A DNA stretch of 64,000 bases from Planctomycetota bacterium (GTDB lineage: Bacteria > Planctomycetota > Phycisphaerae > UBA1845 > UTPLA1): positions 62,001 to 126,000 of the forward strand of contig JACRIM010000039.1 of the NCBI GenBank assembly GCA_016235815.1, in the 5' to 3' direction. The stretch's first letter is position 1. Each line of letters opens with the position of its first letter. This document shows, one piece after another, positions 50,384 through 58,986 of the stretch. A model generated the notes under the pieces. The model worked only from the letters and a program-made list of their open reading frames with translations. It was not told where the DNA came from and ran no database searches. Position numbers and translations under genes: made by a program.

Positions 50384-51712
50384 ATGAGGGCTAAGGGGTA
50401 CAAATACGACGAGGAAAATCGCGTCGTCGAGATTCGCAAGACGAGTTCCACCGGCCCCCTGCTTCTGCAATTCACCTACGACGCCCTGGGGCGGCGCGTG
50501 CAGACGACCGAGTACATCGATCCGCAGAGCGGCGCCTCGTGGGACGGCCTCGGTGGCCGCCCATCGCCGCGCACGACCCGGCACATCTACTCGGGTCTGG
50601 AGCCGATCCAAGAGTACATCTGCGGCGGACCGGGCGCGCCTGCCTGCGATGGGTCCTACACCCTGGCCCGCGAGTTCGTGTGGGGAGATTCCGCGCGCTT
50701 CCCCGAGCCGGTGGCGATGGTGGATTACACCGGCGCGAACGGTGTCAGCGGTTGTGGCGCGGGCACCCCGCCGGTCGGCTGCGCGTATCACTACCTGCGC
50801 GATGCGCTGGGCAGCGTGACGGGTTTGACCGACTCGACCGGCCATCTCGTCGAGCGGTACACGTGCGATCCTTATGGAAAAACTCTTATCGAGCGATACG
50901 ACCCGTCCGCAAACGGCGGCGCGGGTGCCTGGATTGCCACGAATGCCTCTTCCTTCGGCAACCCATGGATGTGGACGGGGCATCGGTATGACGCCGCCGT
51001 CGGGTTGTATCACACGCTGTTCCGACACTACTCGCCGCAACTGGGTCGATGGCTGCAACGAGACCCGATTGGGTATGCGGGTGGTTCGGTAAACCTCTAT
51101 GAGTACGCCGTAAGTGCTCCGCTTTTCTGGATCGACCCGTATGGCTTGGATCTGATCACCTTTAGTTCGATACAAGGGCTAACCAGCTCGCCAATTGGTG
51201 GGCACCATTGGGTGCCGCAGGCCGTCAGGCGAAACCACCTAGACGACCTTAGCCCTGAAGCAGATGGTGTACTTAAGAAAAACACTTCGGGGCCCCTCGA
51301 CGATCACGGTTGGACTAAGGAGCATCTGGAATACAATGACGAAGTGGACAAGGAACTTCAAAAGTTCAAGAAGAAGAAGGGGATTAGCAAGGCCAGGAAA
51401 ATGAATGAAGCCGAAGCAAAGGAGTTTGTCGAGACAATTCGAGACAGATGCGGTAACGAGAAGATCAAGCGATTTAACGAGGCGATAAAAAAGTCGGTAA
51501 TCAAGACTGAAAAGGAGGTCGCCGAAAAGACAGAGGAAACAGTCGTGAAAAAAGTCGTGAAAAGAGTGAGAAAACGGGTTGGCAAAGGCATCGCTAGCAA
51601 GATCGTTCCCTTTATCGGTGTTGGGTTTTTCGCCTACGATTGGTATCAGGGAGGACTTGGCCATGCAGTCAACGAAGCGACATGGCCGGTGAGCGAGATC
51701 TGGGTTGACTAG
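50384..51712 (+). CDS. Truncated RHS core with C-terminal HH-motif toxin (cassette 2)
   Basis: A 442-codon frame that begins abruptly inside the RHS core (YKYDEENRVVEIRK) and repeats cassette 1 to LGRWLQRDPIGY and DPYGLD. The toxin region from about 51151 is unrelated to toxin 1: GGHHWVPQAVRRN near its start has paired histidines as in HNH/ENDO VII-type toxins, followed by a charged lysine-rich helical region and a hydrophobic end (IVPFIGVGFFAYDWY). No upstream RHS N-terminus or ribosome site is evident at ATG 50384, so expression is doubtful unless recombined onto a full-length gene. Confidence 0.78.
   Translation: MRAKGYKYDEENRVVEIRKTSSTGPLLLQFTYDALGRRVQTTEYIDPQSGASWDGLGGRPSPRTTRHIYSGLEPIQEYICGGPGAPACDGSYTLAREFVWGDSARFPEPVAMVDYTGANGVSGCGAGTPPVGCAYHYLRDALGSVTGLTDSTGHLVERYTCDPYGKTLIERYDPSANGGAGAWIATNASSFGNPWMWTGHRYDAAVGLYHTLFRHYSPQLGRWLQRDPIGYAGGSVNLYEYAVSAPLFWIDPYGLDLITFSSIQGLTSSPIGGHHWVPQAVRRNHLDDLSPEADGVLKKNTSGPLDDHGWTKEHLEYNDEVDKELQKFKKKKGISKARKMNEAEAKEFVETIRDRCGNEKIKRFNEAIKKSVIKTEKEVAEKTEETVVKKVVKRVRKRVGKGIASKIVPFIGVGFFAYDWYQGGLGHAVNEATWPVSEIWVD
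50786..51060 (+). repeat. RHS core direct repeat, copy 2
   Basis: Near-identical to 47934-48208. The two copies are separated by 2852 bases in direct orientation; homologous recombination would delete the intervening modules and join core 1 to toxin 2. Confidence 0.9.
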
Positions 51713-51717
51713 TCATC

Positions 51718-52188
51718 ATGATTAGTAAAAATAATAATAAACGTTACATTTATAATACTCCAAGCACTGAAGACTGGAGCGGATTATGGAAGAGCACTCC
51801 TTCGGACTCCAATGTCTCAAATGACGAATATGAAACGGTATATGAGGCGTTCGAAAAATGGTTAGGCGGAATTGGAACAGTCGGGTATTCGGACGGATGC
51901 GATTTTTACTTTCGTGGCGATAATTATGGAGATCGTACACAGTATCTTGAAATTGTGAGTCCTTCTGTATTGCGAATGGAAACTCTCATGGCGTTACAAG
52001 GATTGCTGCAAAAACCGAGATTTGCGCAATGGCGAATCGTCATCCCAACTTATCTGGATGCGCCGTCTGGTATTATGGTCTACCCGGCAGCGATCGTTGT
52101 TGGAAAGCCGGGACATGAAATAACTTCATCGGAATTAGAGGATATTCAACGTCGAATGCTTGCACGAAGAAATCGCAAGGACCAGTAG
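51718..52188 (+). CDS. Putative immunity protein for cassette 2
   Basis: A 156-residue soluble, A+T-rich gene starting six bases after toxin 2, the position of its immunity gene. The product opens MISKNNNKRYIYNTPS and is acidic in the middle (SNDEYETVYEAFEKWLGG). It shares no clear similarity with the other two immunity-like proteins, in line with a toxin of different family. I know no named family for it. Confidence 0.6.
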   Translation: MISKNNNKRYIYNTPSTEDWSGLWKSTPSDSNVSNDEYETVYEAFEKWLGGIGTVGYSDGCDFYFRGDNYGDRTQYLEIVSPSVLRMETLMALQGLLQKPRFAQWRIVIPTYLDAPSGIMVYPAAIVVGKPGHEITSSELEDIQRRMLARRNRKDQ

Positions 52189-52199
52189 GCGCAAGTCGG

Positions 52200-52493
52200 T
52201 TCTACCCGACTTTTGATCCGCTTGGTGAAGAGCACAACCGTCTGACGGGGATGGATCGGGGCGACCTGCTCCCGGACCGTGCTGGCGTGGCGACGCCGAT
52301 CAACAGTCCGCACCTGGATTCGAAGCAGCAATGGACGGACCTGGACCGGCGGGGGAACTGGAAGGACTACCGATGGACCGACTCACCGTCGGGGACGCCG
52401 GCGCTGCATCAGCGGACCAGCACGGTGAGCGGAGTCAAAGCGTATTTGAGCGGGAAAAGGGTACGACAGTCGCTAGCCGACTTACCCATCTGA
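52200..52493 (+). pseudogene. Stray RHS-repeat fragment
   Basis: About 98 codons in one frame with RHS-like sequence: FDPLGEEHNRLTGMDRGDL, QQWTDLDRRGNWKDYRWTD and ALHQRTSTVSGV, matching the spacing of RHS/YD repeats (RLTGM...RGNW...). It lacks a start and ends at TGA 52493. It looks like a displaced piece of the upstream part of the RHS gene. The 245 bases from 52494 to 52739 hold no gene I can support. Confidence 0.65.
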
Positions 52494-52739
52494 CTTCGGC
52501 GCGGCGATCGCCAGATGTTCGACGATTTATACCAAGCGTCGCAATCGCACAACGCGTTTCGCCAAATGACGTGGTTCGCCCGTAATCTCGGCACCGGCAT
52601 CCACAACTGGACGCAATCGCAGGGCCATGTACCATTCGCAACCGGATCATGAACTATCGGCTTCTGCCCATGCCGCCACGCGTTCGCGTGGGACATGGCG
52701 TGTCAGAACGCCGTTGGCTACTTGGGAACATCGACCTTC

Positions 52740-53618
52740 ATGCCCGATTCGACCGACACCGTTATTCGCGTCCGCAATCTGCGCAAGCAGTTCAACAATA
52801 ACAACGGTGAACCGCAGACGGTGCTTGATGATGTGAGCTTTGATGTTCACCGCGGTGAGACGATCATCATCATGGGCGGCAGCGGATGCGGAAAAAGCAC
52901 GCTGCTCAACTGCCTCATCGGCGAATACGACGTGGACGGCGGGGAGATCTGCTACCGTACCAAGGAAATGCCCGCGCCGGTCAACATCGTCGGCATGGAA
53001 GAGAATCGCCTCAACGAGATCCGCAAAAAGTTCGCCATCCTCTTTCAGAGCGGGGCGCTCTTCAATTCGATGAGCCTCGCCGAAAACGTGGCGTTGCCCC
53101 TTCGCGAACACAGCAACGTGAGCGACGCCGTCATTGACATCGTCGTCACACTGAAGCTTCAACAGGTTCACATGCTGCCGCATCGCGACAAGATGCCGTC
53201 GCAGCTTTCCGGCGGGCAGAAGAAACGCGCCGGCCTGGCCCGCGCCACCGTCCTCGATCCGGAGATCATCTTCTACGACGAGCCGTCGGCCGGCCTCGAC
53301 CCCGTGACCAGCGCCGCCATCGACGAGCTTATCATGGACCTCTCGAAGAAGCTGCACGTCACCAGCATTGTCGTGACGCACGAAATGGATTCGGCCTTTC
53401 GCATCGCCGACCGCATGGTGATGCTGGACCGCGGCCGCGTGCTAAAGATCGGCGAACGGGCCGAGTTTGAAGCCCTGCGCGGCGCCGACCCTGAGAAACT
53501 GGAGTCCCGCGAGGATCGGCTCATGAACCAGTTTCTCAACGGCTTCATCACCGGGCCGCTGACCGACGCCGACGGCCTGAGCCAGTTCGAACAACTCTTG
53601 ATTGCAAGTGAACGCTAG
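52740..53618 (+). CDS. mlaF: MlaF-type ABC transporter ATPase
   Basis: Predicted 292-residue ATPase of the MCE/Mla phospholipid transport family. Walker A is GGSGCGKST, the signature LSGGQKKRAGLARA, Walker B IIFYDEPSAGLDP and the H-loop VVTHEM. A short insertion (CYRTKEMPAPVNIVGMEENRL) lies between Walker A and the Q-loop FQSGALFNSMS, the latter typical of MlaF. Start ATG 52740; ATG-like frames upstream belong to RHS debris. mlaD follows 9 bases downstream. No permease (mlaE) gene is present on either side. Confidence 0.92.
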   Translation: MPDSTDTVIRVRNLRKQFNNNNGEPQTVLDDVSFDVHRGETIIIMGGSGCGKSTLLNCLIGEYDVDGGEICYRTKEMPAPVNIVGMEENRLNEIRKKFAILFQSGALFNSMSLAENVALPLREHSNVSDAVIDIVVTLKLQQVHMLPHRDKMPSQLSGGQKKRAGLARATVLDPEIIFYDEPSAGLDPVTSAAIDELIMDLSKKLHVTSIVVTHEMDSAFRIADRMVMLDRGRVLKIGERAEFEALRGADPEKLESREDRLMNQFLNGFITGPLTDADGLSQFEQLLIASER

Positions 53619-53627
53619 GAGTCCGAA

Positions 53628-54959
53628 ATGTCCGCGAAGCAAAACAGTTTTCAGGTGGGCATCGTCACCATCACCGTGGTGCTCATGTTTTTTGCGATCC
53701 TGCTGTGGATCAGCAAGGGCTTCAGCGGTGATACGCGACCCGTCACCATTCGATTCAAGTCCTCGCCCGACATGCCCACGCTCGCGGCCGGTTCGGATGT
53801 GCTCGTCGGCGGACAAAAAGTCGGCAAGGTTAAGAAAGCCTCACTCGAAAAAGGACCGTCCACGGACCCGAAAAGCGGTGTGACCACCGAACACTTCTTC
53901 GTCGTCGTGCACGCCGATCTGCGGAAGGACATCATCCTCCGCTTAAACTGCAAGGCCATCGCCGAGGGTCCGCCGCTCGGGGGCGACGGCATCGTAAAAA
54001 TCGACATCGGAAACAGCGAGGACCCATGGCCGGAGGGCCGCGAGATCGAAGGCTCGGAGCCGGCCGGCTTCGCCGCGATCCTTGCATCGTTGCAGGATGA
54101 ATTCAACGGCGACGACCCCAACAGCCTGCTCGGGCAGATCAAGACGCAGCTTTCCCCCGATGCCAAGGCATCGCTCATGGCCAAGCTGCACCAATCCTTC
54201 AACGACATTAACGCCATCACCGGTGCCCTTGGAAAACAGTTCAACGCCGATGAACGAGCCACGCTCCTCGCAAAGATCACCGAGATCGCCGACAACGTGA
54301 ATGCCGCGACCAGCGCGCTTCGCGCCGAGTTCGCCACGCAGAAGCCCGACGTGCTGCTCGGAAAGATTCATCTCGCCATGGATGCCATGAACGACGGGCT
54401 TGGAAGCCTGTCCCGCGTGCTCAAGACAAATGAGCCGGTGATCAATCGCACCTTCACCCACGTCGAATCGGCCGCCGGCAATATCGCAAACGAAACCGAT
54501 CCATCCCGGCCGGACAGTCTCATGGCCCATTTCAAGGATGCCGGCGATTTGCTGAACAAGACGCTCGGGGACATTCAGACCGTCACCGCTACGACGCGCG
54601 ATGTGATGGTGCTCAATCGCGAGAACATCAACCGCATGTTGGCGAATTTCAAAGAGGCCTCCGACCATGTGAAGACGGGAATGAAGTACGTCCTGCGCCA
54701 TCCGTGGCGGCTTCTCAATGCACCCGATCCGACGGAAATCAAACAGCAGGCCATTTTCGACGCGGCTCGCAGCTTTGCAGAAGCGGCGACGCGGATTGAC
54801 GACGCGGCCAGTCAACTCAAGTCCCTTTCCGAATTGCACAACGGGGCCATCCCCTCAACCAGCCCCGACCTTGCCCGGCTGGAGACCGAGCTAAAGGCGA
54901 CACAGGAAAAGTATCGCCGGGCGGAAAACGAACTTTGGCGGCAGTTGGGCGTGAAATAG
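53628..54959 (+). CDS. mlaD: MlaD/MCE-domain lipid transport protein
   Basis: A 443-residue protein with an N-terminal membrane helix (VGIVTITVVLMFFAILLWI), one MCE domain (VTIRFKSSPDMPTLAAGSDV, then GGQKVGKVKKASL) and a long helical region to the C-terminus rich in Ala, Asn and Leu, with a final coiled coil. MCE proteins form rings that pass phospholipids between membranes. TAGGAGT is well placed before ATG 53628. It is in an operon with mlaF. Longer than E. coli MlaD (183), as in YrbD-like proteins with extended tails. Confidence 0.9.
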   Translation: MSAKQNSFQVGIVTITVVLMFFAILLWISKGFSGDTRPVTIRFKSSPDMPTLAAGSDVLVGGQKVGKVKKASLEKGPSTDPKSGVTTEHFFVVVHADLRKDIILRLNCKAIAEGPPLGGDGIVKIDIGNSEDPWPEGREIEGSEPAGFAAILASLQDEFNGDDPNSLLGQIKTQLSPDAKASLMAKLHQSFNDINAITGALGKQFNADERATLLAKITEIADNVNAATSALRAEFATQKPDVLLGKIHLAMDAMNDGLGSLSRVLKTNEPVINRTFTHVESAAGNIANETDPSRPDSLMAHFKDAGDLLNKTLGDIQTVTATTRDVMVLNRENINRMLANFKEASDHVKTGMKYVLRHPWRLLNAPDPTEIKQQAIFDAARSFAEAATRIDDAASQLKSLSELHNGAIPSTSPDLARLETELKATQEKYRRAENELWRQLGVK

Positions 54960-55115
54960 CAGGTCGCGTGGCATCGGCGTTGGGGGCGGTTGCTTACCGT
55001 CCGGCGATTTTTCCCGAGAATCTTCAATCGAACCCCTAGTGGTATATGAGCGGACGATTACCGATGCATCGGCGGTATTCCGCACCTTGAGAACCGTGGT
55101 TTGTATAATGGGCGA

Positions 55116-55706
55116 ATGTTTGCCCATTCGACCACGCATGGCACCCTGCTGGCCCGTATTGCCAATCCGGGCGACGCCGAGGCCTGGCCCGAGTTCTGCG
55201 CGAAATACGAGGAGATGATCCGCGCCTTTGCCCGTCGACAAGGCGTGATGGGGGCCAACGCCGACGACATCGTGCAGGATGTGCTCATGTCGCTGTCGAA
55301 GGCGATGCCGGGATTCGAATACCGACCGGAAAAGGGGAAGTTTCGGTCCTACCTGAAGACCGTCGTGGTGCGTTCGATCTATCGTTGGCGCGAGCGGGAA
55401 TCCGGCGAAGCCCGCGCTCAGGATGTGGATGAGATAAGCCGTGCCGCCGACAACGACGAGGCCCTAAGCGTCGTTTGGGAAGAAGAATGGCGACAACATC
55501 ATCTGCGCCGGGCCATGCGAATGATCCAGGCGGAATTCAATGCGGCCGACCTCGCGTGCTTTCAGGCCTATGTGGTCGATGGTGAAGGCGCGGCCGAGGT
55601 CGCGAGCCGGATGGGAATGACGACGAGCCATGTGTATGACGCCAAGTATCGAATTCTCAATCGACTGCGTGCCGTCGTCGCGGATCAAATCGAGGACGAA
55701 GGCTAA
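55116..55706 (+). CDS. ECF-type RNA polymerase sigma factor
   Basis: Predicted 196 residues. Region 2 is seen in GANADDIVQDVLMSLSKAMPGFEYRP with the FRSYLKTVVVRSIYRW core-binding and -10 recognition helices; region 4 is EVASRMGMTTSHVYDAKYRILNRLR near the C-terminus. It belongs to the large planctomycete ECF groups that sit beside protein kinases. ATG 55116 (MFAHSTTHG) is preferred over TTG 55101. TATAAT lies at 55104-55109, close to the start. The kinase gene follows 24 bases later, so the pair is probably one signalling unit. Confidence 0.88.
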   Translation: MFAHSTTHGTLLARIANPGDAEAWPEFCAKYEEMIRAFARRQGVMGANADDIVQDVLMSLSKAMPGFEYRPEKGKFRSYLKTVVVRSIYRWRERESGEARAQDVDEISRAADNDEALSVVWEEEWRQHHLRRAMRMIQAEFNAADLACFQAYVVDGEGAAEVASRMGMTTSHVYDAKYRILNRLRAVVADQIEDEG

Positions 55707-55730
55707 GCAGCCTTTGGCCAAGGGGCCCTC

Positions 55731-58469
55731 GTGACAGACAGTAAATCACTTTCCAAATGGTGCGACGACGACGACCAGCTTGTTCGGGAGCTGCGCCGCG
55801 CGAAAAAATCGCACGCCGCGCCGCGAATCCCCGGCTATGAAGACCTCAAGGAATTGCGCCGTGGTGGTCAGGGCGTGGTCTTCATCGCTCGCCAGGTTTC
55901 CACCAGTCGAACCGTCGCCGTGAAACTGGTGCTCGACGGCGCTTTGGCGTCGCGAGAGGTTCGCCTGCGGTTTGAACGCGAAGTGGAGCTGGTCGCCACG
56001 CTGCGGCATCCAAATGTTGTCCGCATCTACGACAGCGGCGAAACAGACGACGGTCTCACCTATTACGTCATGGAGTTCATTGAAGGCGCGGGGCTCGACG
56101 AGGTGATCGATCACCTGGCGCCAACACACAGACCGGCCGATTCCATACTCGATTGTTGGTGTGACCTGTTTCGCACGGAGCGCGATGTGCTCGCGATGTT
56201 CGCGAAAATCTGCGACGGAGTTCAGCACGCCCATCAAAAAGGCGTCATTCATCGCGACCTCAAACCGAGCAATGTCCGCATCGACCCTGCCGGCGAGCCG
56301 CACGTACTCGACTTCGGCCTGGCCAAGCTTGCCGACGCATCACCCGAAGCCACTCGCATGAGCCGCACCGGCTCCTTCATGGGGTCGCTCCCGTGGGCCA
56401 GCCCGGAACAGGCCGATGGCACCCTTCGCTCGGTCGATGTTCGCAGCGATGTGTACTCGCTCGGCGTGATGCTCTTTCAGTTGGTGACTGGAGAGTTCCC
56501 CTATCGTGTCGATGGTACTCTTCGCGAGACATTGCAGAACATTCAAACGGCGATGCCACGCTCTCCGCGGGATGTCCGTCGCGACATCAACGATGAGCTT
56601 GCCACCATCGCGCTCAAGTGCCTCGCCAAAGAACCCGAACGCCGCTACCAGAGCGCCGGCGACCTTGCCCGCGACATACGCCGATACCTCGCCGGTGAGC
56701 CGATCGAGGCCAAGCGCGACAGCGCGTGGTACTCGGTTCGCAAGACGATCGACCGCTACAAGACCACCGTCCGCGCATTCGCCGTCCTGCTGATCTGCTC
56801 GCTGGTGTTCAGTATCGCGATGGTATGGCTGCGTGCCCGGGCCGTGGACGCCGAGCGACTCGCGGCGCAGCGGCTCGCGGCGTTGGAGATCGCGCACAAG
56901 GCGGAAGTGGAAACGCGCGAGGCGCTCAAGGCGCAGATCGCGAAGAAGGACAAGGTCCGCGCTTTCCTCGATTCGACGCTCCGCGCCGTCGACCCGTGGA
57001 AGCACCCCGGTCGCGACCTCGGCCCTCTTCGTGAACTGTTGGACAGCGCCGTCGCCCGCCTTGGCACCGCCTTTCCCGATCAGCCGGAAGTCGAAGCCGT
57101 GATTGCCGGCACACTCGGGTGGGACTATCGCGAACTCGGGATGAATGAGCCGGCCGAGAAACTTCTCCGACGAAGCTACGAGCTTTCGTCCAACGCGCTG
57201 GGGGAAGAACACCCCGATTCGATGAATGCACTCACGAACCTGGCCACTCTTCTGACCGATCAGGCGCGGCACGCTGAGTCGGAGAAACTCTTTACGAAGC
57301 TATACGAGTTACAAAAGAAAACGCTCGGTGCAGAACATCCGACGACACTGGTGACGCTCAATAATCTCGCACTCGACATCGACTGGCAGGGCCGATCGGT
57401 CGAGGCCGAGGCGATGTATCGCACTGCGCTTGAGACGCAAACGCGTATTCTCGGCGAGGCCCACCGCGATCGGCTGAGCACACTGAACAATCTCGCCGCG
57501 TGCCTGCCGGCGCTGGGAAAATCGGATGAGGCGCAGGCATTGCAAGCCCACCTAATTGAGATTCGGACAAAGACGTATGGCGCCAATGATCCCGAGACGC
57601 TTCAGGCCCGCAGCAATCTGGCGACGATTCTCCTGCAGGCGGGCAAGATCAATGAAGCTGAGACCCTGCTTCGCGAATTGCTGACGTCAATGGAAACCGT
57701 GCTCACGCCCAATCACCCGATGACGATCGGCGCGATGCACAATCTCGCGGATGCCCTTTCCAACCTCGGACGCCTCGACGAGGCGCTCGCACTCGTCCGC
57801 CGCGCCTTCGATGCACAGGTCGCGTTCTCCGGGCCGGATCATCCGACGACACTCAATCGGAAAAATGAGCTGGCGTGTGCGCTCATTGAGGCAAAACGAT
57901 TTGACGAGGCCATCCCACTCGCCACCGAACTTTGCCGGCAATATGAAACGCTCGTCGGCGCCGCCGACTGGCGCACTCTGAATTCGCTTGGCAACCTTGC
58001 CTTTGCGCTAAACCAAAAAGGCGACACCAAAAAGGCTGAGGAGCTTTGGAACCGTGTCATTGCGACGGCCGATCCGAATCGCGAGGCATCCGCGACGCCG
58101 GCCGTAACGGCTCGGGCAAACCTTGCGGCCCTGCTGGCCGATCAGGGTCGCTGGGCCGAAGCCGAGTCCACTTTCCGCGCGGCCATTTCAACACAGGAGA
58201 AACTGAGCCAGCCGGACAACTGGCGCACGGCCTACATGCGCGCGGGGCTTGGACGAGTTCTTGCCGAAACGGGCCGTCTGGATGATGCGGAGAAACTGCT
58301 TGTACCGGCCTACGACGTGCTGCGAGGCGCACTCGGAGACCGCCACGACCGAACCCAGCGAGCCATTGGCTACCTCATCCGGCTGTACGAGCGACAGGGT
58401 AATGAACCGGCCGCGAGTAGCTTCCGGCAGAAAGTCGCCGACAAATCACCAGAACCAACGTCCCGCTGA
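55731..58469 (+). CDS. Membrane serine/threonine protein kinase with C-terminal TPR array
   Basis: A 912-residue Hanks-type kinase. The N-terminal 30 residues are charged, then the kinase domain: glycine loop RRGGQGVVF, Lys65 in VAVK, HRDLKPSN at 174-181, DFGLAKL at 194-200 and ASPEQADG. One membrane helix spans about 348-367. The extracytoplasmic part has about ten TPR-like repeats of the TPR_10 type (LTNLATLLTDQARHAESEKL, LNNLALDIDWQGRSVEAEAM and similar). GTG 55731 follows AAGGGG. It likely senses an envelope signal and works with the ECF sigma factor upstream; targets are unknown. Confidence 0.9.
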   Translation: MTDSKSLSKWCDDDDQLVRELRRAKKSHAAPRIPGYEDLKELRRGGQGVVFIARQVSTSRTVAVKLVLDGALASREVRLRFEREVELVATLRHPNVVRIYDSGETDDGLTYYVMEFIEGAGLDEVIDHLAPTHRPADSILDCWCDLFRTERDVLAMFAKICDGVQHAHQKGVIHRDLKPSNVRIDPAGEPHVLDFGLAKLADASPEATRMSRTGSFMGSLPWASPEQADGTLRSVDVRSDVYSLGVMLFQLVTGEFPYRVDGTLRETLQNIQTAMPRSPRDVRRDINDELATIALKCLAKEPERRYQSAGDLARDIRRYLAGEPIEAKRDSAWYSVRKTIDRYKTTVRAFAVLLICSLVFSIAMVWLRARAVDAERLAAQRLAALEIAHKAEVETREALKAQIAKKDKVRAFLDSTLRAVDPWKHPGRDLGPLRELLDSAVARLGTAFPDQPEVEAVIAGTLGWDYRELGMNEPAEKLLRRSYELSSNALGEEHPDSMNALTNLATLLTDQARHAESEKLFTKLYELQKKTLGAEHPTTLVTLNNLALDIDWQGRSVEAEAMYRTALETQTRILGEAHRDRLSTLNNLAACLPALGKSDEAQALQAHLIEIRTKTYGANDPETLQARSNLATILLQAGKINEAETLLRELLTSMETVLTPNHPMTIGAMHNLADALSNLGRLDEALALVRRAFDAQVAFSGPDHPTTLNRKNELACALIEAKRFDEAIPLATELCRQYETLVGAADWRTLNSLGNLAFALNQKGDTKKAEELWNRVIATADPNREASATPAVTARANLAALLADQGRWAEAESTFRAAISTQEKLSQPDNWRTAYMRAGLGRVLAETGRLDDAEKLLVPAYDVLRGALGDRHDRTQRAIGYLIRLYERQGNEPAASSFRQKVADKSPEPTSR

Positions 58470-58569
58470 TCCTGAACCGGGCCGAAGTGCGGCAACCTCC
58501 TGTTTTTCAATCACTTAGGTTCGGGCACGACTGCTGAGTTTAGCTCGAAACACCGAGCCTCACCGTTGG

Positions 58570-58598
58570 TTGATCCTTGGCCGATAGTCCTTTACACT
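58570..58598 (+). promoter_or_regulatory. Sigma70-type promoter of rpsU
   Basis: TTGATC (58570-58575), 17-base spacer and TACACT (58593-58598) match the consensus well. The expected start point near 58605 falls at the base of a leader hairpin. Confidence 0.6.
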
Positions 58599-58601
58599 AT
58601 G

Positions 58602-58629
58602 TGGCTCGCTTGGATAGCTCAGCGAGCCA
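58602..58629 (+). promoter_or_regulatory. Hairpin at the 5' end of the rpsU transcript
   Basis: TGGCTCGCT (58602-58610) pairs perfectly with AGCGAGCCA (58621-58629) around a ten-base loop. No T-tract follows, so it is not a terminator. It starts where transcription should begin and could stabilise the mRNA or be a binding site for S21 (autoregulation by ribosomal proteins is a known pattern). Confidence 0.5.
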
Positions 58630-58684
58630 ATGGCCTCAGGCGATTTGACCCCGGCAATCCTCGAAAGGAGCCTTGCGGAATCCC

Positions 58685-58867
58685 ATGATCAAAGTGCGAC
58701 CCCGACCAGGTGAACCCGTTCAGCAGCTCATGCGACGTCTCAAGAAGCTCTGCGAGCGCGAAGGCGTCCTCCGCGAAATGAAGCGAACCGCCTACTACGA
58801 GAAGCCCTCCGACCGCAATCGACGCAACCATCGCAAGGCCCAGCGCCGAACCCAAATTCCGAAGTGA
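58685..58867 (+). CDS. rpsU: Small ribosomal subunit protein bS21
   Basis: A 60-residue basic protein of the S21 family. It opens MIKVRPRPGEPVQQLMRR, contains CEREGVLREMKRTAYYEKPS and ends in an Arg/Lys-rich tail, exactly the family layout. S21 helps the 30S subunit initiate on mRNAs. AAAGGAG at 58660-58668 lies somewhat far from ATG 58685 and nearer to an in-frame TTG at 58673, which would add four residues; I keep ATG because family members start there. The gene has its own promoter and leader hairpin. Confidence 0.9.
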   Translation: MIKVRPRPGEPVQQLMRRLKKLCEREGVLREMKRTAYYEKPSDRNRRNHRKAQRRTQIPK

Positions 58868-58986
58868 CCGCCACCCTCAAATAACCGTTCAGTTCTATCG
58901 CCGTAAATCTCGCAACGCTTCGTCAGCCATTCGTACTTTAAGCCGGTACGATGGAGGGCACGCGCCGACTGGCGCCGAGCCTTGGC

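Noticed and set aside
58600-58660. TAGCTCAG word near rpsU resembling a tRNA D-arm
   Set aside because: It is part of a perfect 9-bp hairpin and no acceptor or T-arm is present.
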